8,688 nucleotides of DNA from Actinomycetes bacterium (GCA_023432725.1 JAEYUH010000279.1:1-8688); one strand, 5' to 3'; counted from the stretch's first letter, positions 1 to 7,889 are shown. Program-made: numbers and translations. Notes: a model not told the origin generated them from the letters alone.

Positions 1-1289
1 AGCGCCTGGCCGCGGAGGAGGCGCTGAAGGGCAACGAGGTGAAGGCGCTGGTGGCCACGTCGGCCCTGGGGATGGGCTTCGACAAGCCCGACCTCGGCTT
101 CGTGGTGCACCTCGGGGCCCCGAGTTCCCCTGTCGCCTACTACCAGCAGGTCGGCCGCGCCGGCCGCGCCACCGAGAGCGCCGACGTGCTGTTGCTGCCG
201 GGCATCGAGGACCGCGCGATCTGGCACTACTTCGCCACCGCGTCGATGCCCACCCAGGCGAAGGCGGACGCCGTCCTGGCAGCGCTCGCGGCGGCGGACG
301 GCCCGCTGTCGGTCGCTGCGCTGGAGGCACGGGTCGACCTCAAGCGCAGCCCGCTGGAACTGCTGTTGAAGGTGCTCGCGGTGGACGGTGCGGTGGAGTT
401 CGTCCCCGGTGGCTGGACGCGAACCGGCACGGACTGGACCTACGACGCGCAGCGCTACGGCCGGATCGCCGCCGCCCGGCAGGCCGAGCAGCAGGCGATG
501 CTCGACTACGAGCGCCTGACCGGCTGCCGGATGGCCTTCCTGACCGCGCAACTGGACGACCCGCACGCCGCCGACTGCGGCCGCTGCGACGGCTGCGCCG
601 CGCCGTGGTACCCCACAGACGTCGGTGCCGCCGCCGGCAGCGCCGCCCAGCAGGAGCTGGAACGGGTGGGGGTGCCGATCGAACCACGACTGCAGTGGCC
701 CACCGGGCTGGACCGGCTCGGCATCAGCGACGGCGAGGCGGCGGTTCGCGGCCGGATCCCGCCCGAGGACCAGTTCGAACCCGGACGGGTGGTCGCCCGG
801 CTCTCCGACCTGGGCTGGGGCAACGACCTGCGCGCCCTGTTCACCACCGATGCCGACGGGAACCCGATGGACGCGACAGTCCCCGCCCCGCTCGCCGGCG
901 CGTGCCTGGCCGTGCTGCGCGAGTGGCCCTGGCAGCAGCGTCCGGCCGCCGTGGTGTGGCTGCCCAGCCTGACCCGTCCCCGCCTGGTCGAGTCGCTGGC
1001 CACCGGGATCGCCACCGCAGGCCGGCTGCCGCTGCTGGGCCCGCTCGCCCTGACCGTCGGAGCGCCTCCGCTGAGCGGCGCGGTCAACTCTGCCTACCGG
1101 GTGCGGGATGTCTGGAACCGGTTCGCGGTGCCCCCGGCGATGGCCGCCCAGCTGGCCGGCCTGGCCGGCCCGGTGCTGCTGGTCGACGACCTCGTCGACT
1201 CGCGGTGGACGATGACGGTCGCCGCCCGGCAACTCCGACGCGCGGGCGCCCCCGGCGTGCTGCCGTTCGCCCTTGCCGCAGTCGGGTGA
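1..1289 (+). CDS. recQ: RecQ-family ATP-dependent DNA helicase with C-terminal phosphoribosyltransferase-like domain (3' part, 5' end outside window)
   Basis: This is the 3' portion of an ATP-driven 3'-5' DNA-unwinding enzyme of recombination and repair. The reading frame is open from base 3, so the GTG at 39 is internal; 428 residues are visible. Helicase motif V (ATSALGMGFDKPD, nt 57-95) and motif VI (QQVGRAGR, nt 144-167) belong to the second RecA-like lobe. A winged-helix-like stretch follows. Four cysteines, one in CRMAF (codon at 525) and three in CGRCDGC (576-596), match the RecQ zinc-binding site. Instead of an HRDC domain, the last 150 or so residues end in VLLVDDLVDSRWT (nt 1173-1211), which resembles a PRPP-binding loop of type I phosphoribosyltransferases. 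I recall this fusion from other actinobacterial RecQ proteins. The glycine usual in that loop is Arg here, so catalysis by this domain is doubtful. The ATPase motifs I-IV lie upstream of the window. Confidence 0.93.
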   Translation, partial: RLAAEEALKGNEVKALVATSALGMGFDKPDLGFVVHLGAPSSPVAYYQQVGRAGRATESADVLLLPGIEDRAIWHYFATASMPTQAKADAVLAALAAADGPLSVAALEARVDLKRSPLELLLKVLAVDGAVEFVPGGWTRTGTDWTYDAQRYGRIAAARQAEQQAMLDYERLTGCRMAFLTAQLDDPHAADCGRCDGCAAPWYPTDVGAAAGSAAQQELERVGVPIEPRLQWPTGLDRLGISDGEAAVRGRIPPEDQFEPGRVVARLSDLGWGNDLRALFTTDADGNPMDATVPAPLAGACLAVLREWPWQQRPAAVVWLPSLTRPRLVESLATGIATAGRLPLLGPLALTVGAPPLSGAVNSAYRVRDVWNRFAVPPAMAAQLAGLAGPVLLVDDLVDSRWTMTVAARQLRRAGAPGVLPFALAAVG

Positions 1290-1423
1290 GTACGTAGTTC
1301 TAGGGAGTTCGCGCCGCGCCTGCCGCGTCCCTCTTCCGGGTGACACCGATCTCGGTTAACCTCAGTCCGACCGTTGACCACCCCTGGCCGCGCGTTGCCT
1401 CGGGCTTCGGACGCGGCGGGCAT

Positions 1424-1469
1424 GCGGCCCCGGGCCGGCGAAGGGGGGTTTCGCCGGCCAAGGGGCCGT
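1424..1469 (+). terminator. Strong two-part hairpin between recQ and the P450 gene, candidate terminator
   Basis: A perfect 10-bp inverted repeat (GGCCGGCGAA at 1433-1442 with TTCGCCGGCC at 1450-1459) closes a 7-base G-rich loop. Beyond a small internal loop (one base against two), a further 7 bp pair (1425-1431 with 1462-1468), plus a terminal G-U wobble at 1424/1469. A short GTTTCCCT run follows, but no real U-tract. It begins 135 bases after the recQ stop and ends 46 bases before the P450 start. A terminator or insulator for recQ transcripts is the simplest reading. If transcription of the P450 starts upstream of it, it would be a structured 5' leader instead. Confidence 0.6.
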
Positions 1470-1481
1470 TTCCCTCCCCGC

Positions 1482-1487
1482 TATCGT
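1482..1487 (+). promoter_or_regulatory. Candidate -10 element for the P450 cluster
   Basis: TATCGT fits the TANNNT form of actinobacterial housekeeping -10 elements and lies 28 bases before the P450 ATG, just after the hairpin. No convincing -35 is seen at the expected distance, where the hairpin arm lies. A TTGACC at 1374-1379 is too far upstream to pair with it. The call rests on one hexamer only. Confidence 0.22.
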
Positions 1488-1501
1488 GGAATCAGCCCAC
1501 C

Positions 1502-1507
1502 GGAGGG
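1502..1507 (+). promoter_or_regulatory. Ribosome binding site fixing the P450 start
   Basis: GGAGGG lies seven bases before the ATG at 1515. The frame stays open upstream to an in-frame GTT/ATG-free stretch starting at a TTG at 1374, which would add 47 residues. That stretch is translated hairpin sequence rich in Arg and Gly and has no P450 character. The Shine-Dalgarno match therefore selects 1515. Confidence 0.75.
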
Positions 1508-1514
1508 ACGCTCA

Positions 1515-2636
1515 ATGAGGGCCACCGACCCACGTGAGGCCTACGACGCGATGCGTGCCGAGCCGCTGGCGCGGGACGCGAGCGGCCGCCCCGTGCTCTG
1601 CCGGCACGCGGACGTGGTGGCTGCGGCGACCGACCCGGTGACCTACTCCAGCGCGGTCTCCCGTTTCCTCCAGGTTCCCAACGGGCTGGACGGCGAGGCG
1701 CACCGGGCTGCCCGCGCCCTGCTCGACCCGTTCTTCGCCCCGGAGCGGATGGCAGCTCTCGAACCTGTGGTCACCCAGGTTGCAGAGCAGGTGGTCTCCG
1801 ACCTGCCGCTGGACCTGCCGTGGGATGCGGTGACCGAGGTGGGTGCCAGGTTCGCGGTCCGCGCCCAGTCGGTGTGGCTGGGCTGGCCGGCCGACCTTGA
1901 GCCGACCCTGCTGTCCTGGATGGAGGACAACCACGCGGCCACCCGCTCCGGCAACCTCTCGCGTACCGCCGCCGTGGCCGAGCACTTCAACTCGATCATC
2001 CGCTCGCTGCTGGCGGTGCGGCGTGGTCCGGACGCCCCCGACGACCTCACCGCCGAACTGATCCGCCTGCGCGACGCCGACGGCGATCCGCTGCCGGACG
2101 AGATGCTGGTGTCGGTGCTGCGCAACTGGACAGGCGGCGACCTCGGTTCGCTCGCCCTGTGCACGGGGGTGGTCGCACGCTGGCTGGCTGTGAATCCTCG
2201 CCACCAACACCCGCTGCGGGAGGCGCCGGACAGCCAACTCGACGCGGCCATCGACGAGATCCTGCGGATCGACGACCCGTTCGTCTTCAACCGCCGGGTC
2301 ACCACCACCGCGACCACCGTGGGCGGTCAGCCGATCGGGGCCGGCGAGCGCGTGGTCCTGAACTGGACCGCCGCCAACCGTGACCCGGCCGTCTTCGGCG
2401 ACCCGGACGCGTTCGACCCCGCGGCCAACGCCGCGGCCAATCTCGTCTACGGGACCGGGCCGCACGTCTGCCCCGGACGGCCGCTGGCCACCCTCGAGCT
2501 CCGGGTCCTGATCCGGGCGCTGTTGCGCCGCGGACGCCTCGAGCCCGGCCCGCAACCCCCGGAACGAGAGCGGCCGCCGGTGGGCGGGTTCCGCCGGGTG
2601 CCGGTGATCCTGCGCGCCTTCCACGGGATCCACTGA
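1515..2636 (+). CDS. Cytochrome P450, short and with atypical helix I
   Basis: This is a soluble bacterial heme-thiolate enzyme of 373 residues, somewhat shorter than the usual 400 or so. The heme-binding loop is VYGTGPHVCPG, with Cys319 as the axial ligand. The helix K ExxR is EILR (residues 248-251), followed by the partner Arg260. A helix C heme-propionate motif is seen at GEAHRAARALLDPFF (60-74). Helix I reads NWTGGDLGS (204-212): an acid, Asp209, is in place, but the conserved oxygen-activating threonine that normally follows is Leu210. The start is set by GGAGGG seven bases upstream. No ferredoxin or reductase gene is nearby, so electrons must come from elsewhere, or the enzyme may use peroxide. 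Its stop overlaps the next start (TGATG), implying translational coupling to the acetyltransferase. The substrate is unknown. Family membership is certain; a CYP number cannot be given. Confidence 0.93.
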   Translation: MRATDPREAYDAMRAEPLARDASGRPVLCRHADVVAAATDPVTYSSAVSRFLQVPNGLDGEAHRAARALLDPFFAPERMAALEPVVTQVAEQVVSDLPLDLPWDAVTEVGARFAVRAQSVWLGWPADLEPTLLSWMEDNHAATRSGNLSRTAAVAEHFNSIIRSLLAVRRGPDAPDDLTAELIRLRDADGDPLPDEMLVSVLRNWTGGDLGSLALCTGVVARWLAVNPRHQHPLREAPDSQLDAAIDEILRIDDPFVFNRRVTTTATTVGGQPIGAGERVVLNWTAANRDPAVFGDPDAFDPAANAAANLVYGTGPHVCPGRPLATLELRVLIRALLRRGRLEPGPQPPERERPPVGGFRRVPVILRAFHGIH

Positions 2637-3208
2637 TGGCCATCGAGGTCCGCCCGGCCTCGGTCTTCGCCGATGTCGCCACGCTGGTGGGCCCGAAGCG
2701 GCCCGACGCCAATGTCTGCTGGTGCCTCAGCTACCGGGTCGGGTCGAAGGAGAACCTCTCGCTGGTCGGCACGGCGCGCGGGGAGCGGGTGCGCGAGTTG
2801 TGCGCTCAGGACCCGCCGCCCGGAGTGATCGCCTACCAGGATGACGAACCGGTCGGCTGGGCGGCCGTCCACCCGCGGGCCGACACCAGCTTCGCCCGGA
2901 ACCGCAAGATCCCGCACGTCGACGACCTCGAGGTCTGGTCGGTGTGGTGCCTGCGGGTTCGTCCCGGGCACCGCGGACAGGGAATCTCTCATGCCCTGCT
3001 CGACGGGGCTGTCGATTTCGCCCGTAGCCACGGCGCGCCCGCCATCGAGGGGTATCCGGTGGACAACAGGGGCAAGAAGGTCGATCTCACGATGGCCTAC
3101 GTCGGCACCCGCGCCCTGTTCGAGTCGGCAGGGTTCACCAAGGCCGCCGACACCACGTCGGTGATCAACGGCTTCCCGCGAGTGCTGATGCGCCTCGACC
3201 TGCGCTGA
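2636..3208 (+). CDS. GNAT-family N-acetyltransferase
   Basis: This 190-residue protein is predicted to move an acetyl group from acetyl-CoA to an amine on a small molecule or protein. The GNAT core is visible: strand 4 (VWSVWCLRVRP, residues 100-110), then the acetyl-CoA pyrophosphate loop RPGHRGQG (109-116) and its helix (ISHALLDGAVDFARSHG). A C-terminal GTRALFESAGF segment (157-167) matches GNAT motif B. A CWC motif followed by SYR (28-34) near the N-terminus is a feature I recall in a subgroup of actinobacterial GNAT proteins; its role is unclear. The ATG at 2636 overlaps the last base of the P450 stop codon, so translation is probably coupled. No other in-frame start fits better. The substrate cannot be inferred; the P450 product or a metabolite of the following oxidoreductase is a guess from position only. 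Confidence 0.88.
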   Translation: MAIEVRPASVFADVATLVGPKRPDANVCWCLSYRVGSKENLSLVGTARGERVRELCAQDPPPGVIAYQDDEPVGWAAVHPRADTSFARNRKIPHVDDLEVWSVWCLRVRPGHRGQGISHALLDGAVDFARSHGAPAIEGYPVDNRGKKVDLTMAYVGTRALFESAGFTKAADTTSVINGFPRVLMRLDLR

Positions 3209-3239
3209 GTGCTAGCTTTCGCTGTCGAGGAGGTCACCC

Positions 3240-4244
3240 ATGACGCAACCACTTCGGATCGGGATCCTGGGCGCGGCCCGGATCGCGGAGCGGGCCATCG
3301 TGCAGCCCGCACAGGCGCTCGGCCACGAGATCGTGGCGGTCGCCGCGCGCGACCGGGGGCGGGCGGCCGCCTACGCCGCCGAGCACGGCATCCCGCGGGT
3401 CCTCGACAGCTACGAGGCCCTGTTGGCCGACCCCGAGGTCGAGGCGGTGTACAACCCGACCCCCAACAGCGAGCACGTCCGCTGGACGCTGGCCGCGCTG
3501 CGGGCGGGCAAGCACGTCCTGTCGGAGAAGCCGTTCGCGTCCAACGCCGAGGAGGCCCGTCTGGTCGCTGCGGAGCCGAACCCGGAAGGACTGGTCATCT
3601 TCGAGGGCTTCCACCACCACTACCACCCCACCTACCAGCGCCTGCTGGAGCTGGTCGGCGCCGGCGCGATCGGCGAGGTGACCGGCCTGCACGTGAACAT
3701 GAAGTTCCACTGCACCGACCTGGAGGACATCCGGTGGTCGTGGCGGCTGTCCGGTGGCTCCCTGATGGATCTGGGCTGCTACACGCTGCACGTCGCGAAG
3801 GACGCCGCGCAGGTGCTCGGCGGAGCGCTCCGGCTGCTGTCGGCGAGCGTCACGACGAACCCGGGCGCCGATCCGCGCGTGGACGCCACCGCCACTGTCC
3901 TGGGGCAATTGCCGAACGGGGCGCAGGCGGTGCTGGAGTCGAGCCTGGAGGGACCGTCCGACACGTCGATCCTGGTGACCGGCAGTCGCGGGACGATCCG
4001 GCAGCCGAACTTCATCAGCCTGACCGCCGACGACTCCCTGGTGATCACCGTGGACGGGGTGCAGACCGTCGAGCACCACGGCACGACGTCCACCTACACC
4101 CACCAGCTCGCCGCGTTCGCCGCGGCGGTCCGCGAGGGGGCCGGCTTCCCGACCGACCTGGCCAACGCGACCACGATCATGGAACTGATCGACGAGTCCT
4201 ACCGGCTGGCGGGGTTCCCGAGCCGCGGGTCGGTGGTCACCTGA
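3240..4244 (+). CDS. Gfo/Idh/MocA-family NAD(P)-dependent oxidoreductase
   Basis: This 334-residue cytoplasmic dehydrogenase belongs to the family acting on sugars, inositols and related alcohols. The N-terminal Rossmann fold has GILGAARIA (residues 8-16) for nucleotide binding, followed by AVAARD at the end of strand 2. The family signature EKP (96-98) supplies the catalytic lysine. GGSLMDLGCYTLH (172-184) carries the conserved Asp and His of the active site. FHHHYHP (124-130) lies in the first part of the C-terminal beta-sheet domain. The ATG has a strong GAGGAGG (3227-3233) six bases upstream. It follows the acetyltransferase by 31 bases on the same strand, most likely in one operon with it and the P450. 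It is convergent with gdhA, seven bases away. The substrate is not identifiable; dihydrodiol dehydrogenase-like and sugar dehydrogenase roles are both possible. Confidence 0.9.
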   Translation: MTQPLRIGILGAARIAERAIVQPAQALGHEIVAVAARDRGRAAAYAAEHGIPRVLDSYEALLADPEVEAVYNPTPNSEHVRWTLAALRAGKHVLSEKPFASNAEEARLVAAEPNPEGLVIFEGFHHHYHPTYQRLLELVGAGAIGEVTGLHVNMKFHCTDLEDIRWSWRLSGGSLMDLGCYTLHVAKDAAQVLGGALRLLSASVTTNPGADPRVDATATVLGQLPNGAQAVLESSLEGPSDTSILVTGSRGTIRQPNFISLTADDSLVITVDGVQTVEHHGTTSTYTHQLAAFAAAVREGAGFPTDLANATTIMELIDESYRLAGFPSRGSVVT

Positions 4245-4251
4245 GCCGCGG

Positions 4252-4253
<2 letters not shown>
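4221..4253. terminator. Hairpin and palindrome spanning the convergent stop codons, candidate bidirectional terminator
   Basis: AGCCGCGG (4221-4228) pairs with CCGCGGCT (4246-4253) to give an 8-bp stem with a 17-base loop. The right arm is also part of a self-complementary AGCCGCGGCT (4244-4253) lying between and touching the two stops (TGA at 4242-4244 plus strand, TAG at 4254-4252 minus strand). GAGCCGCGG occurs twice, at 4220-4228 and 4243-4251. There is no T-tract on either side, so termination activity is inferred from position and pairing only. Confidence 0.4.
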
Positions 4254-5837
<1,584 letters not shown>

Positions 5838-6029
5838 ATGACCGAGACACCGGACGAAGCCATGGTCGACGGCCGCCAGGACCTGCTGCCTGAGGAGGAC
5901 GCCGCCGGCAGCGAGAACCCGCGGGCGCAGGCCCAGGCTGTCCTCGAGGAGTCGGAGGAACGCGTCCTGCACCCCGGACGCACCCGCGCCGAGTCCACCC
6001 AGACCCCCGGCGAGGACGCCACGCCGTGA
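5838..6029 (+). CDS. Small acidic protein of unknown function
   Basis: This gene encodes 63 residues, rich in Glu, Asp, Pro and Gln, with no membrane segment, signal peptide or cysteine. It is probably largely disordered apart from a predicted helix around AQAQAVLEESEERV (residues 30-43). I recall similar short actinobacterial proteins with an (A/I)LEESEER core and a closing TQTPG-like tail; here the tail is STQTPGEDATP. That resemblance and the directional codon pattern argue that it is a real gene. The ATG at 5838 has no good Shine-Dalgarno sequence; a GGGTAC promoter-like box nine bases upstream would make it nearly leaderless. It precedes the alcohol dehydrogenase remnant by 53 bases on the same strand. 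The function is unknown; a stress-related role is only a guess. Confidence 0.62.
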   Translation: MTETPDEAMVDGRQDLLPEEDAAGSENPRAQAQAVLEESEERVLHPGRTRAESTQTPGEDATP

Positions 6030-6082
6030 GCCGTCCGCTACCCGTCCCTGATCATCCCGACCCCGCTGACGAAGGAGAACCC

Positions 6083-6333
6083 ATGCGAGCCGTGGCCTAC
6101 CGCGGCCCCGACAGGCTGAGGGTCGAAGAGAAGCCTGACCCGCGCCTCGAGCACCCCAACGACGTGATTCTGCGGGTCACCCTGGCCGCGATCTGCGCGT
6201 CCGCAACGGCCACCTCAGCCCGCGCGAGCTGGTGACCCACAGGTTCCCGCTGGACCAAATCGCCGAGGCGTACCACGTGTTCTCGGCCAAGCTCGACGAC
6301 TGCATCAAGCCGCTGGTCCTGCCCGGCGGGTGA
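6083..6333 (+). pseudogene. Zinc-dependent alcohol dehydrogenase remnant with the central part deleted
   Basis: The intact N-terminus (MRAVAYRGPDRLRVEEKPDP, then HPNDVILRVTLAAIC, from the ATG at 6083) is that of a zinc-type medium-chain dehydrogenase. After about 38 residues, just where the first catalytic zinc cysteine motif (C-G-S-D) should appear, it runs into ASATATSARASW and stops at 6233-6235. In the frame shifted by one, bases 6191-6333 encode a typical C-terminus of the same family: NGHLSPRELVTHRFPLDQIA, then EAYHVFSAKLDDCIKPLV, ending at TGA 6331. About 300 residues covering the catalytic core and the NAD-binding fold are missing, and the two ends are out of frame. A strong GAAGGAG (6072-6078) remains, so a 50-residue peptide could still be made. 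It is non-functional as an enzyme. Confidence 0.85.
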
Positions 6334-6344
6334 AGGAGAGAGCC

Positions 6345-6935
6345 ATGAACGACAACGACCAGGTTCCCGTCTACACCGCCGCTGCCCCGCCGGTGCCGTC
6401 CCGGGAGGAACTCGGGGAGCGGATCCCCGGCTGGGGCATCGACCTCGACCCGGCGGTCCGGCCGGCGTACCCCCGCGAGCGGGCCGAACGAACCGGGGCG
6501 CACTGGACGTTCCCCGAGCGGCAGCCGGAAGCCCAGCCACGGGAGAGGTCGGTGGAGCACGAGCTGCTGCCGCCGGTATTCGGCACCACGGTGCCGCTCA
6601 AGGGCCTGTCCGGGCGGCTGCGCCGCTACGCCTACGACCGCTTCAGCGAGGGTCGCAGCGCGCACTGGTTGCTGTTGCTGGCCGCCGACCGGGTCGACGC
6701 CGCCGAGAGCCACCTGGCCTCGCTGGGGACGGGGCGTCCGGACAACCCGTTCACCCAGACCGGCGTCACCGCCGAACTGAAGTACGGCCGCTCCCGGTTC
6801 GCGGGTGGGCGGGTTGATCTGAAGCACCACCTGCTCGACCCGGTCATCGTGGTCGGCCCTTGGGTGGCAGCGGTCGGGCTCGGGGTCCTCGGGATCCGGG
6901 GGGCCCTGAAGCTGCGGTCTCGGCGTCGACGCTGA
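6345..6935 (+). CDS. Conserved hypothetical protein with a C-terminal membrane anchor
   Basis: This 196-residue protein belongs to no enzyme family I can name. The first 100 residues are polar and Pro/Arg/Glu-rich. The most ordered part is PVFGTTVPLKGLSGRLRRYAY (77-97), then RFSEGRSAHWLLLLAADRVDAAESHLASL (99-127), which looks like an amphipathic helix pair. One hydrophobic segment (about 166-184, PVIVVGPWVAAVGLGVLGI) is followed by KLRSRRRR, giving a tail-anchored layout. I recall similar proteins next to zinc alcohol dehydrogenase genes in other bacteria. The ATG at 6345 is preceded by AAGGAG (6333-6338), which overlaps the stop codon of the dehydrogenase remnant, a sign of a former tight operon. 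An upstream GTG at 6330 is less likely. The function is unknown. Confidence 0.8.
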   Translation: MNDNDQVPVYTAAAPPVPSREELGERIPGWGIDLDPAVRPAYPRERAERTGAHWTFPERQPEAQPRERSVEHELLPPVFGTTVPLKGLSGRLRRYAYDRFSEGRSAHWLLLLAADRVDAAESHLASLGTGRPDNPFTQTGVTAELKYGRSRFAGGRVDLKHHLLDPVIVVGPWVAAVGLGVLGIRGALKLRSRRRR

Positions 6936-6940
6936 CGCCG
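6921..6940. terminator. Small hairpin at the end of the convergent pair, candidate bidirectional terminator
   Basis: CGGCGTC (6921-6927) and GACGCCG (6934-6940) form a perfect 7-bp stem with a 6-base loop. The hairpin straddles the TGA at 6933-6935 of the anchored protein gene and lies 11 bases from the stop of the convergent protease gene. There is no T-tract on either strand, and short GC-rich repeats arise easily in this base composition. Confidence 0.35.
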
Positions 6941-6951
6941 GCGGTGTTCGG

Positions 6952-7722
6952 TCAGCTGTGGACGGGCTCCCGGGACGCCGGGAGCACCTCGGTGCCGACG
7001 CGACGCGAGCGGCGCGGCATCAGGTAGCAGCCCCAGGCGACGAACCACACCGAGACCACGGCCGCGAGGAGGACCTCGACCGATTCAGGCACCGGGATCG
7101 ACCCGTCCTGCAGGAAGGCAATGAAGTCGATGAGGGCGTGGACGATGATCAGCGGCCAGATCGCCCCGGTCCGCAGCGCGTAGGCGGTGAACGCGAAGCC
7201 GATGGCGGCGGTGTAGCACAACTGCAGGACGGCCTGGAGCAGGCCTTCCCCAGCCATCAGGTTCATCAGGTGCGTGATGCTGAACAACGCGGTCGTGATC
7301 AGCACCGCGGGCCAGATCCCGAGGCGCTGGAGAGCGCGCAGCATCAGCCCGCGGAACGCCGACTCCTCGACGAAACCCACCAGCAGGGCGAGCCCGAGGA
7401 ATCCGACGATCGCGCCGAACTCGGCGGGCGCCAACCCTGGGTAGAAGTTGAGCAGCACCGGCAGGAACATCGGAAGCAGCCACAACCAGTCACGACCTCG
7501 AACAGGGCGGAACCCGATCTTGCGCCACCAGCCGAGGGCACTGACGATGAGCACCAACGCCCCCGTGAGCAGGGCGTTCGCCAGGGCGTAGACCGACAGC
7601 CCGCTGAGCCCGAGAAAGTGGCCCGCGGTGCCGGAGAAGAGGTAGACCGCAATGACGAGCGATTCCACGAGCAGGACGAAAACGAAAGGATGACGCTCGG
7701 GAAAACGCTTTTCAGTTGTCAC
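6952..7722 (-). CDS. CPBP-family intramembrane metalloprotease (CAAX protease / Abi type)
   Basis: This 256-residue multi-pass membrane protein has the three CPBP (Abi) motifs. VEESAFRG holds the paired glutamates Glu119/Glu120 and Arg124. FSITH (147-151) is the FxxxH motif. HALID (195-199) is the third, metal-binding motif, with Asp in place of the commoner Asn. Hydrophobic segments lie near residues 13-30, 43-62, 79-94, 103-117, 138-148, 164-181, 187-204 and 215-234. Members cleave peptides or prenylated substrates in the membrane, and some confer bacteriocin immunity; the target here is unknown. The GTG at 7722 is chosen because GAAGGA lies nine bases upstream and the frame further upstream overlaps the next gene in non-membrane sequence. 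The first 25 codons are markedly less GC-rich than the rest. It is transcribed toward the anchored protein gene, 16 bases apart. Confidence 0.9.
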   Translation of the reverse strand: MTTEKRFPERHPFVFVLLVESLVIAVYLFSGTAGHFLGLSGLSVYALANALLTGALVLIVSALGWWRKIGFRPVRGRDWLWLLPMFLPVLLNFYPGLAPAEFGAIVGFLGLALLVGFVEESAFRGLMLRALQRLGIWPAVLITTALFSITHLMNLMAGEGLLQAVLQLCYTAAIGFAFTAYALRTGAIWPLIIVHALIDFIAFLQDGSIPVPESVEVLLAAVVSVWFVAWGCYLMPRRSRRVGTEVLPASREPVHS

Positions 7723-7776
7723 AGGAACAGGTCCTTCACCCAAAGAAATGCCGACCGCTATGGCCGGCCATTGTGC

Positions 7777-7782
7777 ACGATA
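7777..7782 (-). promoter_or_regulatory. Candidate -10 element for the CPBP protease gene
   Basis: On the minus strand TATCGT lies 54 bases before the protease GTG, with CACAAT (7775-7770) directly after it as an alternative. No clear -35 element is seen. The gene would need its own promoter, since a hairpin separates it from the upstream membrane protein gene. The evidence is one short hexamer. Confidence 0.2.
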
Positions 7783-7856
7783 GCGCACCCGTCGCCGCTG
7801 CGCAGGCGATTCTGGCAGCCCACCGAATGACACCCGCCGCTGATCCGTGAGTCGAC

Positions 7857-7882
7857 CAGCCCGGAGCGGACGTGCCGGGCTG
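7857..7882 (-). terminator. Hairpin just downstream of the multi-pass membrane protein gene, candidate terminator
   Basis: CAGCCCGG (7857-7864) pairs perfectly with CCGGGCTG (7875-7882), giving an 8-bp stem with a 10-base loop. It starts seven bases after the minus-strand stop codon at 7892-7890. No U-tract follows, as is common in GC-rich actinobacteria. The position suggests transcription from the upstream gene ends here, so the protease gene is likely a separate unit. Confidence 0.5.
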
Positions 7883-7889
7883 TGCGCCC

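Noticed and set aside
1374..1514. A 47-residue N-terminal extension of the P450
   Set aside because: It would translate through the hairpin, has no similarity to P450 N-termini, and GGAGGG sits at the right distance before the ATG at 1515.
1512..2633. A 373-codon open frame antisense to the P450 gene
   Set aside because: It mirrors the P450 codon for codon. Such frames arise from GC-rich third positions, and its translation is low-complexity Arg/Gly/Val/His-rich with no domain, while the P450 motifs are unambiguous.
6026..6235. A 69-residue frame starting at GTG 6026, overlapping the stop of the small acidic protein
   Set aside because: Its second part is the dehydrogenase N-terminus with its own ribosome binding site and ATG at 6083. 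The first 19 residues have no support.
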